From: Lyngbya sp. HA4199-MV5
Lineage (GTDB): Bacteria; Cyanobacteriota; Cyanobacteriia; Leptolyngbyales; Leptolyngbyaceae
Direction: 5' to 3'
NCBI GenBank assembly: GCA_019359375.1
Contig: JAHHHL010000024.1
Span: 44,316-108,315 of the forward strand
Length of the DNA: 64,000 bases
Shown here one piece after another: positions 1-8,289 of the stretch. The notes below the pieces were generated by a model. That model was not told the origin of the DNA, did no database searches, and worked only from the letters and a program-made list of their open reading frames with translations. Made by a program: the position numbers and the translations under genes. Numbering within the stretch: position 1 is the stretch's first letter; each line of letters starts with the position of its first letter.

Positions 1-188
1 TGCGCCTGGAGCAGTTTACAGCCGCAAGGCTCACTGAAGCCACTCGCACCGATTTAACCAATCGTCTTTATAACCAGTGGCTACAGGCTCAAATTCAAGC
101 GATGACAGCGATACCGGGCACGATCGCGGTACAAGCCAGTGCCCCACCCGCAAATTCAATCGAACGATTGCCAGTCGCAGCAAATTAA
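1..188 (+). CDS. C-terminal end of a probable peptidyl-prolyl isomerase of the secretion locus (5' truncated)
   Basis: An open frame runs from the first bases of the window (codon phase starting at base 3) to TAA at 186-188, giving about 61 residues. The residues LEQFTAARLTEATR and LYNQWLQAQIQ resemble the tail of parvulin/SurA-type isomerases that often precede HlyB/HlyD-type exporters in cyanobacteria. Such proteins are thought to assist folding of secreted cargo. The exporter gene begins 31 bp downstream on the same strand, so co-transcription is likely. The catalytic domain lies outside the window, so the identification rests on this short tail and on context. Confidence 0.6.
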   Translation, partial: RLEQFTAARLTEATRTDLTNRLYNQWLQAQIQAMTAIPGTIAVQASAPPANSIERLPVAAN

Positions 189-219
189 GACATACAGCAA
201 GGCTTGAGGGCTTATCGTC

Positions 220-3200
220 ATGATGCAGGTTGATGCACCCGTACAATCATTCCTTACCGATTTTTTTGCGGCTTGGCCGTTCAATCACCTTTCGGCTCAA
301 GTACAGAAACAGATTGCTCCTAAGCTTCAGCTATGTTCGTTTCAAGCGGGAGAATTAATTTACCCCTCCAGAGAGCTTCCTTCAGCCGTTCATTGCATTG
401 TGCAAGAGCGTGTGCGTATTCTTGGACCAACCTCTTTTCAAAGCCCCACACTAGAAGTTGTCGGTGAAGGTACTGTTATTGGCTGGGATAGCTTGCTCAG
501 GCGTGTCGCCGTTGGATCTATCCGAGCCGCGATGGCATCACCCGATAGCGATCGACAGGTACTGACGTTAGCATTACCCGCCGATGAGTTTGAAGCACTC
601 GCTGTGGCTTATTTAATGCCCGTACTGATGCGGCGCGTGAGTTTGATTGAATTGTTTGATACGCTGTCTCGCGCCCTGGCTAAAATGCCCGATCGCGGGG
701 CTGGTATTAATCTCACCGAGGTCGTTCATCATATCGATCGAGAGAAATTAGCCGTTGTGCGACATTGGCACCCTGATAGCCCTCAGATGGATGAATTGTC
801 TCTTCATTTATCGCCTGACCGTGTTTGGTTAGTGAGTGGCGGTGAGTGGCTCAATCTACCCATTGGCGCTCCGGTGAAAAGCATAGAGCAATTGCAGCAG
901 ACTCGCCCTTCGCCGTTTCCCATCAGGCTTGTAGGGGTCGATCGCACCTGCTTAGCCTCTGCCGTTTTAAATCGCACCATGCCAAGCTTGCCTGCGGCTG
1001 AAGACGTAGCGGCACCAATCGTACCAGCTTTAGATTTAAGCCTGCCAGAGGCTGCCTCATTAGAACCAGACTATAGCAGCTCCGATGTTTTACCAGCACA
1101 CGCGAAGACCTATCCAGTCTGGAAAGCGTCTTTGCCAGATCCCATTGAAGATGTGGTGGCGTGTTTTGGTATGGTCTGCGAGCGGTTACAGGTACCTTTT
1201 CGCCCAGATTCGCTACGCCGCTCCCTCAAGCAGCAAGCACTCGATAAATTTGAACCCTTTGATCTATATGTGCGGATTGCGCAGGCGATCGGACTTAATG
1301 CCCATATTGTTCGCTTTACGCCAACAGCGGGCGGCATCAATCGACTAACTACACCTGCCCTGGTTGAGTGTAGTAATATTCTTGCCGTCCTGCACGATGC
1401 CACGCCCACAGTAGCCGTGATTGGGTCACCCCGTACTGGTTTACTGCGACTGGCTCCAACTGAACTTGCCTCGCGGCTCACGCTGGATGCCGCTTCTACG
1501 GGCAATCGCGATACAGCGACCTGTCGAGCGATCGTGCTGGAGCGGTTTGCCACCACACCGACAAAACGGTTTGGGTTTGGTTGGTTCATCCCAATGGTGA
1601 TCAAACAGCGGGGAACGCTGATCCAGGTTTTGCTGGCATCGATCGTCATTCAATTGCTGGGGTTAGCAAATCCACTGTTGATTCAGCAAGTAATTGACAA
1701 CGTCATCATTAAAGCCAATGCCGATGCCATGACCATGTTTGGCATCTTGATGGTTTCGTTTGCGTTTTTAGAAGGCATTCTGACGATCCTACGCACGTAT
1801 CTGCTGCTTAGCACAACCAACCGGATGGATTTGCATCTGGGCGTAGAACTCATCCGTCATTTACTCCATTTACCGCTCAATTTCTTTGAAAAGCGTCCTG
1901 TGGGCGAGTTGTCATCTCGTCTGCTGGAGTTGGAAAATATTCGCCAATTTATGACTGATACCGCCATCACAACGGTGATGGATGTCGTCTTTTCCGTGTT
2001 CTATATCGGTGTCATGTTCCTCTACAGTCCGCTATTGACGGTTTGCGTGCTGGGCACCATCCCGATCGTGATTATCTCAACGCTGCTCATGTCAACCATT
2101 CAGCAAAAGTTAATCCGTGTGAAGGCAGAACAGGGTGCCAAAGTGCAATCGTACATTGTGGAAGTGCTGGGTGGGATTTCATCGGTCAAGGCACAACATA
2201 TGGAATCGCTAGTAGAAGCAACCTGGCGCGATCGCTATGTGCAATATTTGACCAGCGGATTTACCACTTCAACCATCAACACCGTTTTCTATTCCTACAG
2301 CCAATTTCTGAACACGGTGAGTAGTTTGATTGTGCTGTGGGTTGGTGCATCGCTGGTGTTAAAAGGAGAATTGTCTCTGGGCGGCTTAATCGCTTTTCGG
2401 ATTCTCACGGGCTATGTCACCAGTCCGTTGCTGCGGTTGTCGCGTCTCTGGCAACGGTTTCAAGAAACCTCACTTTCGATGGAACTGCTGGCAGATATTG
2501 CTGACGCTCCAATGGAAGGGGAATTGTCTCAAGAGAAAAGCTATCTGCGGATGCCTGCACTTGAGGGACAGGTCAAGTTTCACGACGTGAGCTTTGGGTT
2601 CAAACCGGGTCAGCTCCAGCTCATGAATGTGCATTTAGAAGTGCCGCCGGGAACCTTTGTCGGGATTGTCGGGCAAAGCGGCTCTGGTAAAAGTACGCTC
2701 ATGAAGTTGCTGCCACGCTTATACATGCCTCAGACGGGCAATATCACGGTTGATGGTTATGACATCAATAAAGTCGATTTAAGTTCACTGCGATCGCAGG
2801 TAGGTATTGTTTCTCAGGATGCCGTGTTATTTCAAGGCACCATCCGCGACAACATTGCTTTATTTGAAGAGTTGCCCGATGAATTGGTGATTGAAGCCGC
2901 ACGAGTGGCAGAAGCTCACGACTTCATCATGCAATTACCGGAGGGATATGCCACCCAGATTGGTGAACGCGGCTCAGCTTTATCGGGCGGACAACGACAG
3001 CGCATTGCGATCGCACGGGTGGTGATTCGTAACCCTCGCTTATTGATTTTTGATGAAGCAACGAGTGCGCTGGATTACGAAACGGAGCGGCGAGTTTGTC
3101 AAAATCTTATGCAGCGGTTTCAAGGACGGACGTGCTTTTTCATTACTCACCGACTGAACACGATCGCCCATGCCAATTGGATTCTCTTTATGCAGGCTGG

Positions 3201-3291
3201 CATCATTGCAGAACAGGGAACGCATCAAGAATTAATGGCGCGTCGCCAACTTTACTACTGTCTTTATGCCCAACAATCGCGTGAAGCATAA
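220..3291 (+). CDS. HlyB-like ABC exporter with cNMP-binding-like N-terminus and degenerate C39-like domain
   Basis: This 1023-residue type I secretion ATPase/permease should sit in the inner membrane and export protein cargo with the HlyD-type adaptor downstream. Residues about 10-150 look like a cyclic-nucleotide-binding beta-barrel. Residues about 305-430 resemble the C39 peptidase domain of bacteriocin exporters. Residues about 455-740 are the transmembrane domain, followed by the ATPase with Walker A GQSGSGKST (about 818), signature LSGGQRQR (about 921) and Walker B LLIFDEATSALD (about 941). In the C39-like part the usual DCG is replaced by VAC, the histidine of the NHF/Y motif is missing (NILAVL), and the following Asp-Pro is Ser-Pro. 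It therefore probably binds rather than cleaves cargo, as the HlyB C39-like domain does. Two ATG codons (220, 223) are possible starts. Confidence 0.9.
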   Translation: MMQVDAPVQSFLTDFFAAWPFNHLSAQVQKQIAPKLQLCSFQAGELIYPSRELPSAVHCIVQERVRILGPTSFQSPTLEVVGEGTVIGWDSLLRRVAVGSIRAAMASPDSDRQVLTLALPADEFEALAVAYLMPVLMRRVSLIELFDTLSRALAKMPDRGAGINLTEVVHHIDREKLAVVRHWHPDSPQMDELSLHLSPDRVWLVSGGEWLNLPIGAPVKSIEQLQQTRPSPFPIRLVGVDRTCLASAVLNRTMPSLPAAEDVAAPIVPALDLSLPEAASLEPDYSSSDVLPAHAKTYPVWKASLPDPIEDVVACFGMVCERLQVPFRPDSLRRSLKQQALDKFEPFDLYVRIAQAIGLNAHIVRFTPTAGGINRLTTPALVECSNILAVLHDATPTVAVIGSPRTGLLRLAPTELASRLTLDAASTGNRDTATCRAIVLERFATTPTKRFGFGWFIPMVIKQRGTLIQVLLASIVIQLLGLANPLLIQQVIDNVIIKANADAMTMFGILMVSFAFLEGILTILRTYLLLSTTNRMDLHLGVELIRHLLHLPLNFFEKRPVGELSSRLLELENIRQFMTDTAITTVMDVVFSVFYIGVMFLYSPLLTVCVLGTIPIVIISTLLMSTIQQKLIRVKAEQGAKVQSYIVEVLGGISSVKAQHMESLVEATWRDRYVQYLTSGFTTSTINTVFYSYSQFLNTVSSLIVLWVGASLVLKGELSLGGLIAFRILTGYVTSPLLRLSRLWQRFQETSLSMELLADIADAPMEGELSQEKSYLRMPALEGQVKFHDVSFGFKPGQLQLMNVHLEVPPGTFVGIVGQSGSGKSTLMKLLPRLYMPQTGNITVDGYDINKVDLSSLRSQVGIVSQDAVLFQGTIRDNIALFEELPDELVIEAARVAEAHDFIMQLPEGYATQIGERGSALSGGQRQRIAIARVVIRNPRLLIFDEATSALDYETERRVCQNLMQRFQGRTCFFITHRLNTIAHANWILFMQAGIIAEQGTHQELMARRQLYYCLYAQQSREA

Positions 3292-3322
3292 CTAAGAAAA
3301 TCTATTTACCTGGAGAAGCGTT

Positions 3323-4795
3323 ATGAGCCACAATTGGTTAGTCAACCCGCTAAGCGCACTGCAAAAACGCTACCGCACAAAGCTAGATCAAGTTGAACAA
3401 AGCTTAGAATTAAAAGCGATTACCTTACCAGCCGTAGCGCCCTGGACAAAGCTTGTCACACAAGTGATGCTGGTTGGCATTGCGATCGGCGCAGGTTGGT
3501 CGATCGTCGCGCGGGTTGATGTTGTCGTGACCGCTAGCGGCAAACTAGAGCCACTGTCGCAATCTCAGGTCATTCAATCACGCGCAGGCGGTGTGGTGAC
3601 AGCAGTACTGGTGCGCGATGGTCAGCGAGTCAAGCAAGGTCAACTCTTGATGCAGTTGGATAAAACACCCATTTACAATCAATTGCAGCAATTATTGCTT
3701 CAGCGCGACCTCCTGGTCAAAGAAATTGCAGTGCTGCGAACGGTACGAGAAGGAAAGCCGATGGATTCGCTCAGCAGAAGCATGTCTGGCGTTTCACCAG
3801 AATTATTAAATCAGGTGCAAACACGCCTACTACTGGTCGCCCAACTGTCTGGCAACCCCAGCAACCTTTCACCAGAACAACGTCAGCGCTATGAATTGTT
3901 TGAGCGCCAATTGCGTGAACGGCAGTCTATCAGCACGTTACAAGATTCAGACAGCCAATCGAAAATTAATGAAACAGACGCGCAACGCAATCAAACCGAA
4001 TTTCAACTCCAGGCAGAGCAAGAGTTGCTGGCACGGATGAAACCACTCGCTGATCAGGGAGCCATTTCTCGTGTGAATTTACTGCAACGCAAAATTAGTG
4101 TGAGTGAGTTGCAAAGCCAACGAGCACAGGCGCTTTTGAAAAGGCAACAGTTAGAAATTGGACGGGTACAAACCCAAGTTCAAGATGGGAAGCAGATGAC
4201 CGACATGCTGCAAGATCTCCAACGTCAGCTCAGTGACTTAGATGCCAGGTTTGATGCCACCATCAAAGACAGTCAGCGCCAACTGATTGACATCAATGGC
4301 AAACTCAGCCAAACTCAGCTCGATTTAAAAGCGCAGGATTTGCTTGCACCTGCTGACGGCATTGTGTTTGAGTTGGGACCAAAGCTGCCTGGAGTGGTTT
4401 CACAACCAGGACAAACATTACTGCAAGTAGTGCCCAATGAGTCGTTAACCGCACAGGTTCAAGTGGCTAACGCAGATATTGCCAATATTCGCGTTGGTAT
4501 GCCAGTGGATGTTCGCATTGATGCTTATCCGTTTACGGAATACGGGTCTGTGAAAGGGGTGGTTTCAAAAATTGGAAGTGAGGCGGTGAAGTTGAGTGAG
4601 CAGGCACCAGGTCCCACTGTTTTCCCGATCGAAGTCCAGCTCGATCGCCAATTTCTCGAGCGCAAAGCAGAACGCTTTCCACTAACACCGGGGATGAGTA
4701 TTGCAGCACTGGTTAAAGTACGCCAGCGAGCACCGATCAGCTATGTGACAGAGGAAATCACCAAAGCGTTTGACGGGCTCAAAGCGGTTCATTAA
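3323..4795 (+). CDS. HlyD-family membrane fusion (periplasmic adaptor) protein
   Basis: The 490-residue protein is the adaptor that links the ABC exporter to an outer-membrane channel. It has a short cytosolic N-terminus and one transmembrane helix at about 42-65. A first half-lipoyl segment (GGVVTAVLVRDGQRVKQGQ) follows, then a long glutamine-rich coiled coil at about 100-320, a second half-lipoyl segment (LLAPADGIVFELGP) and a C-terminal beta-barrel. A GGAGAAG ribosome site lies a few bases before ATG 3323. It starts 31 bp after the exporter gene and surely shares its transcript. No TolC-like gene is present in the window, so the outer-membrane partner must lie elsewhere. Confidence 0.92.
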   Translation: MSHNWLVNPLSALQKRYRTKLDQVEQSLELKAITLPAVAPWTKLVTQVMLVGIAIGAGWSIVARVDVVVTASGKLEPLSQSQVIQSRAGGVVTAVLVRDGQRVKQGQLLMQLDKTPIYNQLQQLLLQRDLLVKEIAVLRTVREGKPMDSLSRSMSGVSPELLNQVQTRLLLVAQLSGNPSNLSPEQRQRYELFERQLRERQSISTLQDSDSQSKINETDAQRNQTEFQLQAEQELLARMKPLADQGAISRVNLLQRKISVSELQSQRAQALLKRQQLEIGRVQTQVQDGKQMTDMLQDLQRQLSDLDARFDATIKDSQRQLIDINGKLSQTQLDLKAQDLLAPADGIVFELGPKLPGVVSQPGQTLLQVVPNESLTAQVQVANADIANIRVGMPVDVRIDAYPFTEYGSVKGVVSKIGSEAVKLSEQAPGPTVFPIEVQLDRQFLERKAERFPLTPGMSIAALVKVRQRAPISYVTEEITKAFDGLKAVH

Positions 4796-4880
4796 CAACA
4801 GGGCATCTCCAATTAACCCACTGTGATCGCACTTCAATCATCGATCGACCTTTACTGCACTGTATTTTAAGGAGATCTCC

Positions 4881-5324
4881 ATGTATAGACTTTTACCACT
4901 TTTTATTTGGACTGTGTGCGGCAGTGCCATCATTCCGTTGACATTTGCCCTACCATTGATTGCCCATCAAGAAAAGGCTGGCGAGAGTGTGGGAGTCATG
5001 ATTCATCTTGACCCTGATGACTCGCCCTATGCGGGCAAGCCGACCCTCACCTGGTTTATGTTGACCCGACCGGGCGGCAGTATGGTTGCACCGACAACCT
5101 GTAACTGCCGTGTTGCGGTTTACAATGCCCGCAACCAGGCGATCGCTCGAAACCTGCCCCTGTCCACAATGGCACTTGAGGGGCATCAAAAAGGGCATCG
5201 AGCCATTCGGACTACCATTACCTTTCCCCAATCTGGTGCTTATACCGTTGTTCTCACGGGACAAGCCAACGATCAAAGTTTTGCACCGTTTGAAACGAAG
5301 TTTCTGGTTACGGTTCGTCCATAA
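4881..5324 (+). CDS. Small exported protein of unknown function
   Basis: A 147-residue protein with an AAGGAG ribosome site just before ATG 4881. Residues 1-29 form a hydrophobic signal segment. The rest is beta-rich with a central pair of cysteines (TTCNCRVAVY) and a C-terminal TVVLTGQANDQSFAPFETKFLVTV, reminiscent of Ig-like accessory proteins. No catalytic motif is visible. It follows the HlyD gene by 85 bp on the same strand, so it may belong to the secretion transcript. I do not recognise the family; a periplasmic accessory role is inferred from context only. Confidence 0.7.
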   Translation: MYRLLPLFIWTVCGSAIIPLTFALPLIAHQEKAGESVGVMIHLDPDDSPYAGKPTLTWFMLTRPGGSMVAPTTCNCRVAVYNARNQAIARNLPLSTMALEGHQKGHRAIRTTITFPQSGAYTVVLTGQANDQSFAPFETKFLVTVRP

Positions 5325-5430
5325 ACGTGTGAGCTGAGTGCTCTACAAGAATTCCAAAACTTCAACTTCACGATCGCCTATATGTATGACGGCTGGTTGA
5401 CTGACAAATCTTTGAGCGAGTACTTGAACC

Positions 5431-5546
5431 CGCCCTGCACTGCAAGTGCGGGCTGATGGAGGGAAGTCCTCTTAAAAGGACTAGGAGCGCCTGACAACCC
5501 GTTTTAATGGGTTTCGCACCATTAGCCCGGATTTTAATCACGGGCT
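5431..5546. repeat. Cluster of four small hairpins in a 408-bp gap
   Basis: The gap 5325-5732 carries no credible gene. It holds four successive inverted repeats: GCCC(T)GCACT/AGTGCGGGC (about 5431-5453), AGTCCT/AGGACT (5465-5482), AACCC/GGGTT (5496-5513) and AGCCCG/CGGGCT (5524-5546). The spacing and the shared TTTTAAT loops suggest one interspersed multi-hairpin repeat rather than four terminators. A looser relative occurs near 13700-13745. Confidence 0.6.
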
Positions 5547-5732
5547 GGTGGGCAACGAAGCTATCAGCCTTTCAAGACTTTTGTCAGTCAATCGGGTATG
5601 ACGGTCTGGCGATCGCAATGCTCTGGTGGTGCTGTCCATCGCACAACGCTGACTAGAAAAACAGGAAACTCCATAACGCCCTAATCAGGGTGCTCTCCAC
5701 GTCATTTTTTGATTCTAGGATGTGGTGACACC

Positions 5733-6179
5733 ATGACTGTATTAATTGACCAGAAAACACACATTTCTACCACCCGTGATGATGTTGCGGCTCAACTTCA
5801 GCGATCGCGCATCAGGCAAGCATTACAACAAAAAATTCAGGCGGCGCTACAAACCGCCAAAGACTTACCACCACAGGATTGCCTGAAGGAAATTGAAAGA
5901 AGCCTTGTAGCCATTCAACGCTATTGCAAAAGGCTTCAGAAAACATTCATTGTGGTGGAAGAAGAAATCACTTGCGATCAATATGAATTGGGTGGAAGCA
6001 AGCAAGACACTGCAACCTTGTTTCGTGGACCTAACCAGGAAGCCACCGTCGCCATTTGCGTTACTGCGAAAGGGTCTTTGCTTCATCGCAACGGCTATCC
6101 GTGGACGATTTATCGCAATGTGGGTGATGTTGATCCACTAGAGTCAAGCCCATTACCAGAAATAATCGCTGGAGTATAA
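5733..6179 (+). CDS. Conserved hypothetical protein, 148 aa
   Basis: I do not recognise this protein. The N-terminal half is helical and basic (AAQLQRSRIRQALQQKIQAAL). The C-terminal half is beta-rich with FRGPNQEATVAICVTAKGSLLHRNGYPWTIYRNVG. No signal peptide or membrane segment is visible, so it is probably cytosolic. The frame is open from a TTG at 5709, but ATG 5733 is preferred because it removes an unlikely MILGCGDT leader. It lies between the secretion genes and a convergent gene, with a shared hairpin terminator at 6257-6279. A link with secretion is possible from position only. Confidence 0.6.
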   Translation: MTVLIDQKTHISTTRDDVAAQLQRSRIRQALQQKIQAALQTAKDLPPQDCLKEIERSLVAIQRYCKRLQKTFIVVEEEITCDQYELGGSKQDTATLFRGPNQEATVAICVTAKGSLLHRNGYPWTIYRNVGDVDPLESSPLPEIIAGV

Positions 6180-6256
6180 AAGAGATTGAACACTTGCTGT
6201 TGTTTTACTCTGTTTTAATTTCACATTAGCGATGGTTTGATCTGCTTGCAATAACA

Positions 6257-6279
6257 AAGGGCACCTTTATGGTGCCCTT
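6257..6279. terminator. Hairpin between convergent genes
   Basis: Perfect 9-bp stem AAGGGCACC/GGTGCCCTT with a 5-nt loop between two convergent genes. The minus-strand side is followed by a moderately T-rich stretch. It probably acts as a bidirectional terminator. Confidence 0.65.
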
Positions 6280-6302
6280 GTAAACTACAGAGTAATTCTT
6301 TC

Positions 6303-6332
6303 TGTAGGGACGTTACATGTACCGTTCCTACA
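6303..6332. repeat. Interspersed palindrome (TGTAGGGACG type), copy 1
   Basis: Near-palindrome beginning TGTAGGGACGTTACATG and ending CGTTCCTACA. A second copy lies at 43768-43796. Both are intergenic, which fits a small dispersed palindromic repeat rather than a gene-specific operator. Confidence 0.6.
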
Positions 6333-6363
6333 ACAGGTAGTTCAGGTTAATTAATCCACGATC

Positions 6364-7161
6364 TTAATTGAGAACTGGTACATCGGCATAGACCAACCGA
6401 GTCGCCGATCGCAATTCAAACAGCATGTACTCTTCCATCACGCTCCAAAGAAAAGCTCGCAGCGTTTTTTTGCGTGCCTCGGTTGGAATGGCATAGGCAA
6501 ACGGAGCATCACAGGGCTTTAGCTTTGCCAGGTGATTTTCACAACCACAGCCATGCTCGAGAAAATATCCATACTGGCTGGAAATACTGTCAATCAAGCG
6601 ACGGAGCATTGACACATAGCCACCATGCAGGATGGCATCAAATTTCCGCGCGACACCAAGATCTTGCTCACTAAAACGGAACGATCGCAGCTCAAACAAA
6701 TCCGATCGCTGCAACGGATGTAAAAACGTCCAGTAGAACGTTGCAGGCACATCGTAGCCAAGTTCAGTAAAGAGATCACTCACAACGTTCACGAGTGCAA
6801 GACGCTCTTGATGCTGACGATCGCTGGTCTTTAAGGTATCCCGAAGCTGTTGCAAATCGGGATAGCTCTCTGGCAAAAACGCTTCCCCAAAGTGAGAAAC
6901 TGCTTCCCACGCTAATAGCCCATTGCCTTCGCAGTAAGAAGGCTTTAGATGGGCAGTTTCAGGGCGCTCTGCAAATAAAACATGCCCATGCTGATTCTTA
7001 GCCAAAAACACTTGTGCCATCGCGGTATAGACTCGTGGCTCGGTCATCCACGTTCCATTTGCAATCCGCTGCCAACTTTCTGGCATGGCTTCAAGCGGCA
7101 CCGCAGGCTCACCGTTGATCGTCACTAAACTCACGTTAGAAGTCGTTAGAGTCGATAGCAT
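6364..7161 (-). CDS. Hypothetical protein, 265 aa
   Basis: I do not recognise this protein. It looks soluble and globular, with ARKFDAILHGGYVSMLRRLIDSI and a HGCGCENH cluster at about 200-207 that could bind a metal. There is no signal peptide. The frame is open to 7230, but AAGGAGA at 7168-7174 sits 6 nt before ATG 7161, so that start (MLSTLTTSNVSL) is chosen; ATG 7167 is the alternative. The gene is alone on this strand and converges on the upstream operon. Histidine/cysteine-based metal binding is inference. Confidence 0.6.
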   Translation of the reverse strand: MLSTLTTSNVSLVTINGEPAVPLEAMPESWQRIANGTWMTEPRVYTAMAQVFLAKNQHGHVLFAERPETAHLKPSYCEGNGLLAWEAVSHFGEAFLPESYPDLQQLRDTLKTSDRQHQERLALVNVVSDLFTELGYDVPATFYWTFLHPLQRSDLFELRSFRFSEQDLGVARKFDAILHGGYVSMLRRLIDSISSQYGYFLEHGCGCENHLAKLKPCDAPFAYAIPTEARKKTLRAFLWSVMEEYMLFELRSATRLVYADVPVLN

Positions 7162-7278
7162 CAGCATTCTCCTTGCCGTAGACACAGCTTTTAAACTATT
7201 GAAGCAAAAACTCATGCTCTCATTGAGCAAACAGTTCTGGCTCGCATCAACTATGCCACAGACTAGACAGATGCGCTA

Positions 7279-7400
7279 GGGCGCGTCATCAATTAGCTCT
7301 AAAGCCTTGAGTATTAGCATGATCGCGCTCGCCCCAACACACGGCTAGGGGCTGGAACCCTTGCTGAAAGCCATATGTAGTAGTAATTGATGACAGCCCA
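7279..7400 (-). mobile_element. MITE copy 1 (inverted relative to copies 2 and 3)
   Basis: A 122-bp element with terminal inverted repeats: GGGCGCGTCATCAATTA at the left and the complement of GGGCTGTCATCAATTA at the right. It is flanked by TA on both sides (7277-7278 and 7401-7402). It matches the elements at 24741-24865 and 63684-63808. It encodes nothing. TA duplications are typical of elements moved by IS630/Tc1-mariner-type transposases. Confidence 0.8.
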
Positions 7401-8289
7401 TAGCACACTCACGGCTCAATGCTTGTGATTCCAGCCGAGAGCGCAATCAACTCGTTTGAGTATGTTGTAAATCTACTGTAAAGAAGTTGCCTTTTGATGA
7501 GCTTGTGCTCTAGGTTATTGTTAGGAGTTGCAAACGCCTTCCGGCAAGGGTCTGAAGTCCCTCGTTGAGCTTAGGCGTTCTTGATAGGTTTCACACTACT
7601 TACAGCCATTTATACTGCTTGAATTTACTAATTGCTGAATATTAGCAAACAGCAATTAGCGATGAAGCACTGCATTTACCATTTTGATCAGCTTCAGGCT
7701 ATGGCACGGTAGACCTTGCGGTCAAGGACAACAGTTAAGCTTGATACCAATCCTAGATAAATTTGCATACAACTGTAGGCTGGGTTGAGTCTAACGTAGC
7801 TTGCTTCCCGAAGGGTAACTCGACAAAGCTAAGCACTTGTTGGGTTTCAAGCTGTTCTACAACCCTGTAATGTTGTGCGCGTTTAAAGGGAATTGGTCTA
7901 CCTAACCGTTATCACTCCCAAACCATCGTGTAAGTTTAAGCCACTCATCATGATGTCAGGAGCCAAATTTCAGTATTGATGTGTGGCACCTCACGATGGT
8001 TTCTTTCAGAGCCAAAGAAGCTGTATGAAACTTGGCTGGCTGATTCCACAAGCTACCAAAGCAAAGGTTGCTACTGACGATTTTAGCGATCGCCATTTAA
8101 CTTTAGCGTTTCAATGCCTGTGTTGAAACGCCATTGAAGGCATCGCTCACTGAGTCAGTTGCGCCTCCTACACATCGGCTATTGTTGAAGTTTCTCCCAA
8201 CACTTCAGTCTTTCAGTAGCTGTGAGCCTCGTCTTAATGGGCTGTATGTCTTGTTGCCTTGTTACTTGTTTTTCCTTTTAGGAGCAATC
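7401..8289. other. 889-bp gene-free region upstream of the large cargo gene
   Basis: No credible reading frame is seen here. The stretch contains an interspersed repeat (7774-7865) and several short inverted repeats. It presumably also carries the promoter and leader of the gene at 8290, but no convincing -10/-35 pair stands out. Confidence 0.5.
7774..7865. repeat. Interspersed repeat of GGTTGAG...TGGGTTTCA type, copy 1
   Basis: Contains GTAGGCTGGGTTGAGTCTAACG, then TTGTTGGGTTTCAAGCTGTTCTAC. The same order of blocks, partly decayed, occurs at 51084-51154. It appears to be a fragment of a dispersed intergenic repeat. Confidence 0.5.
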
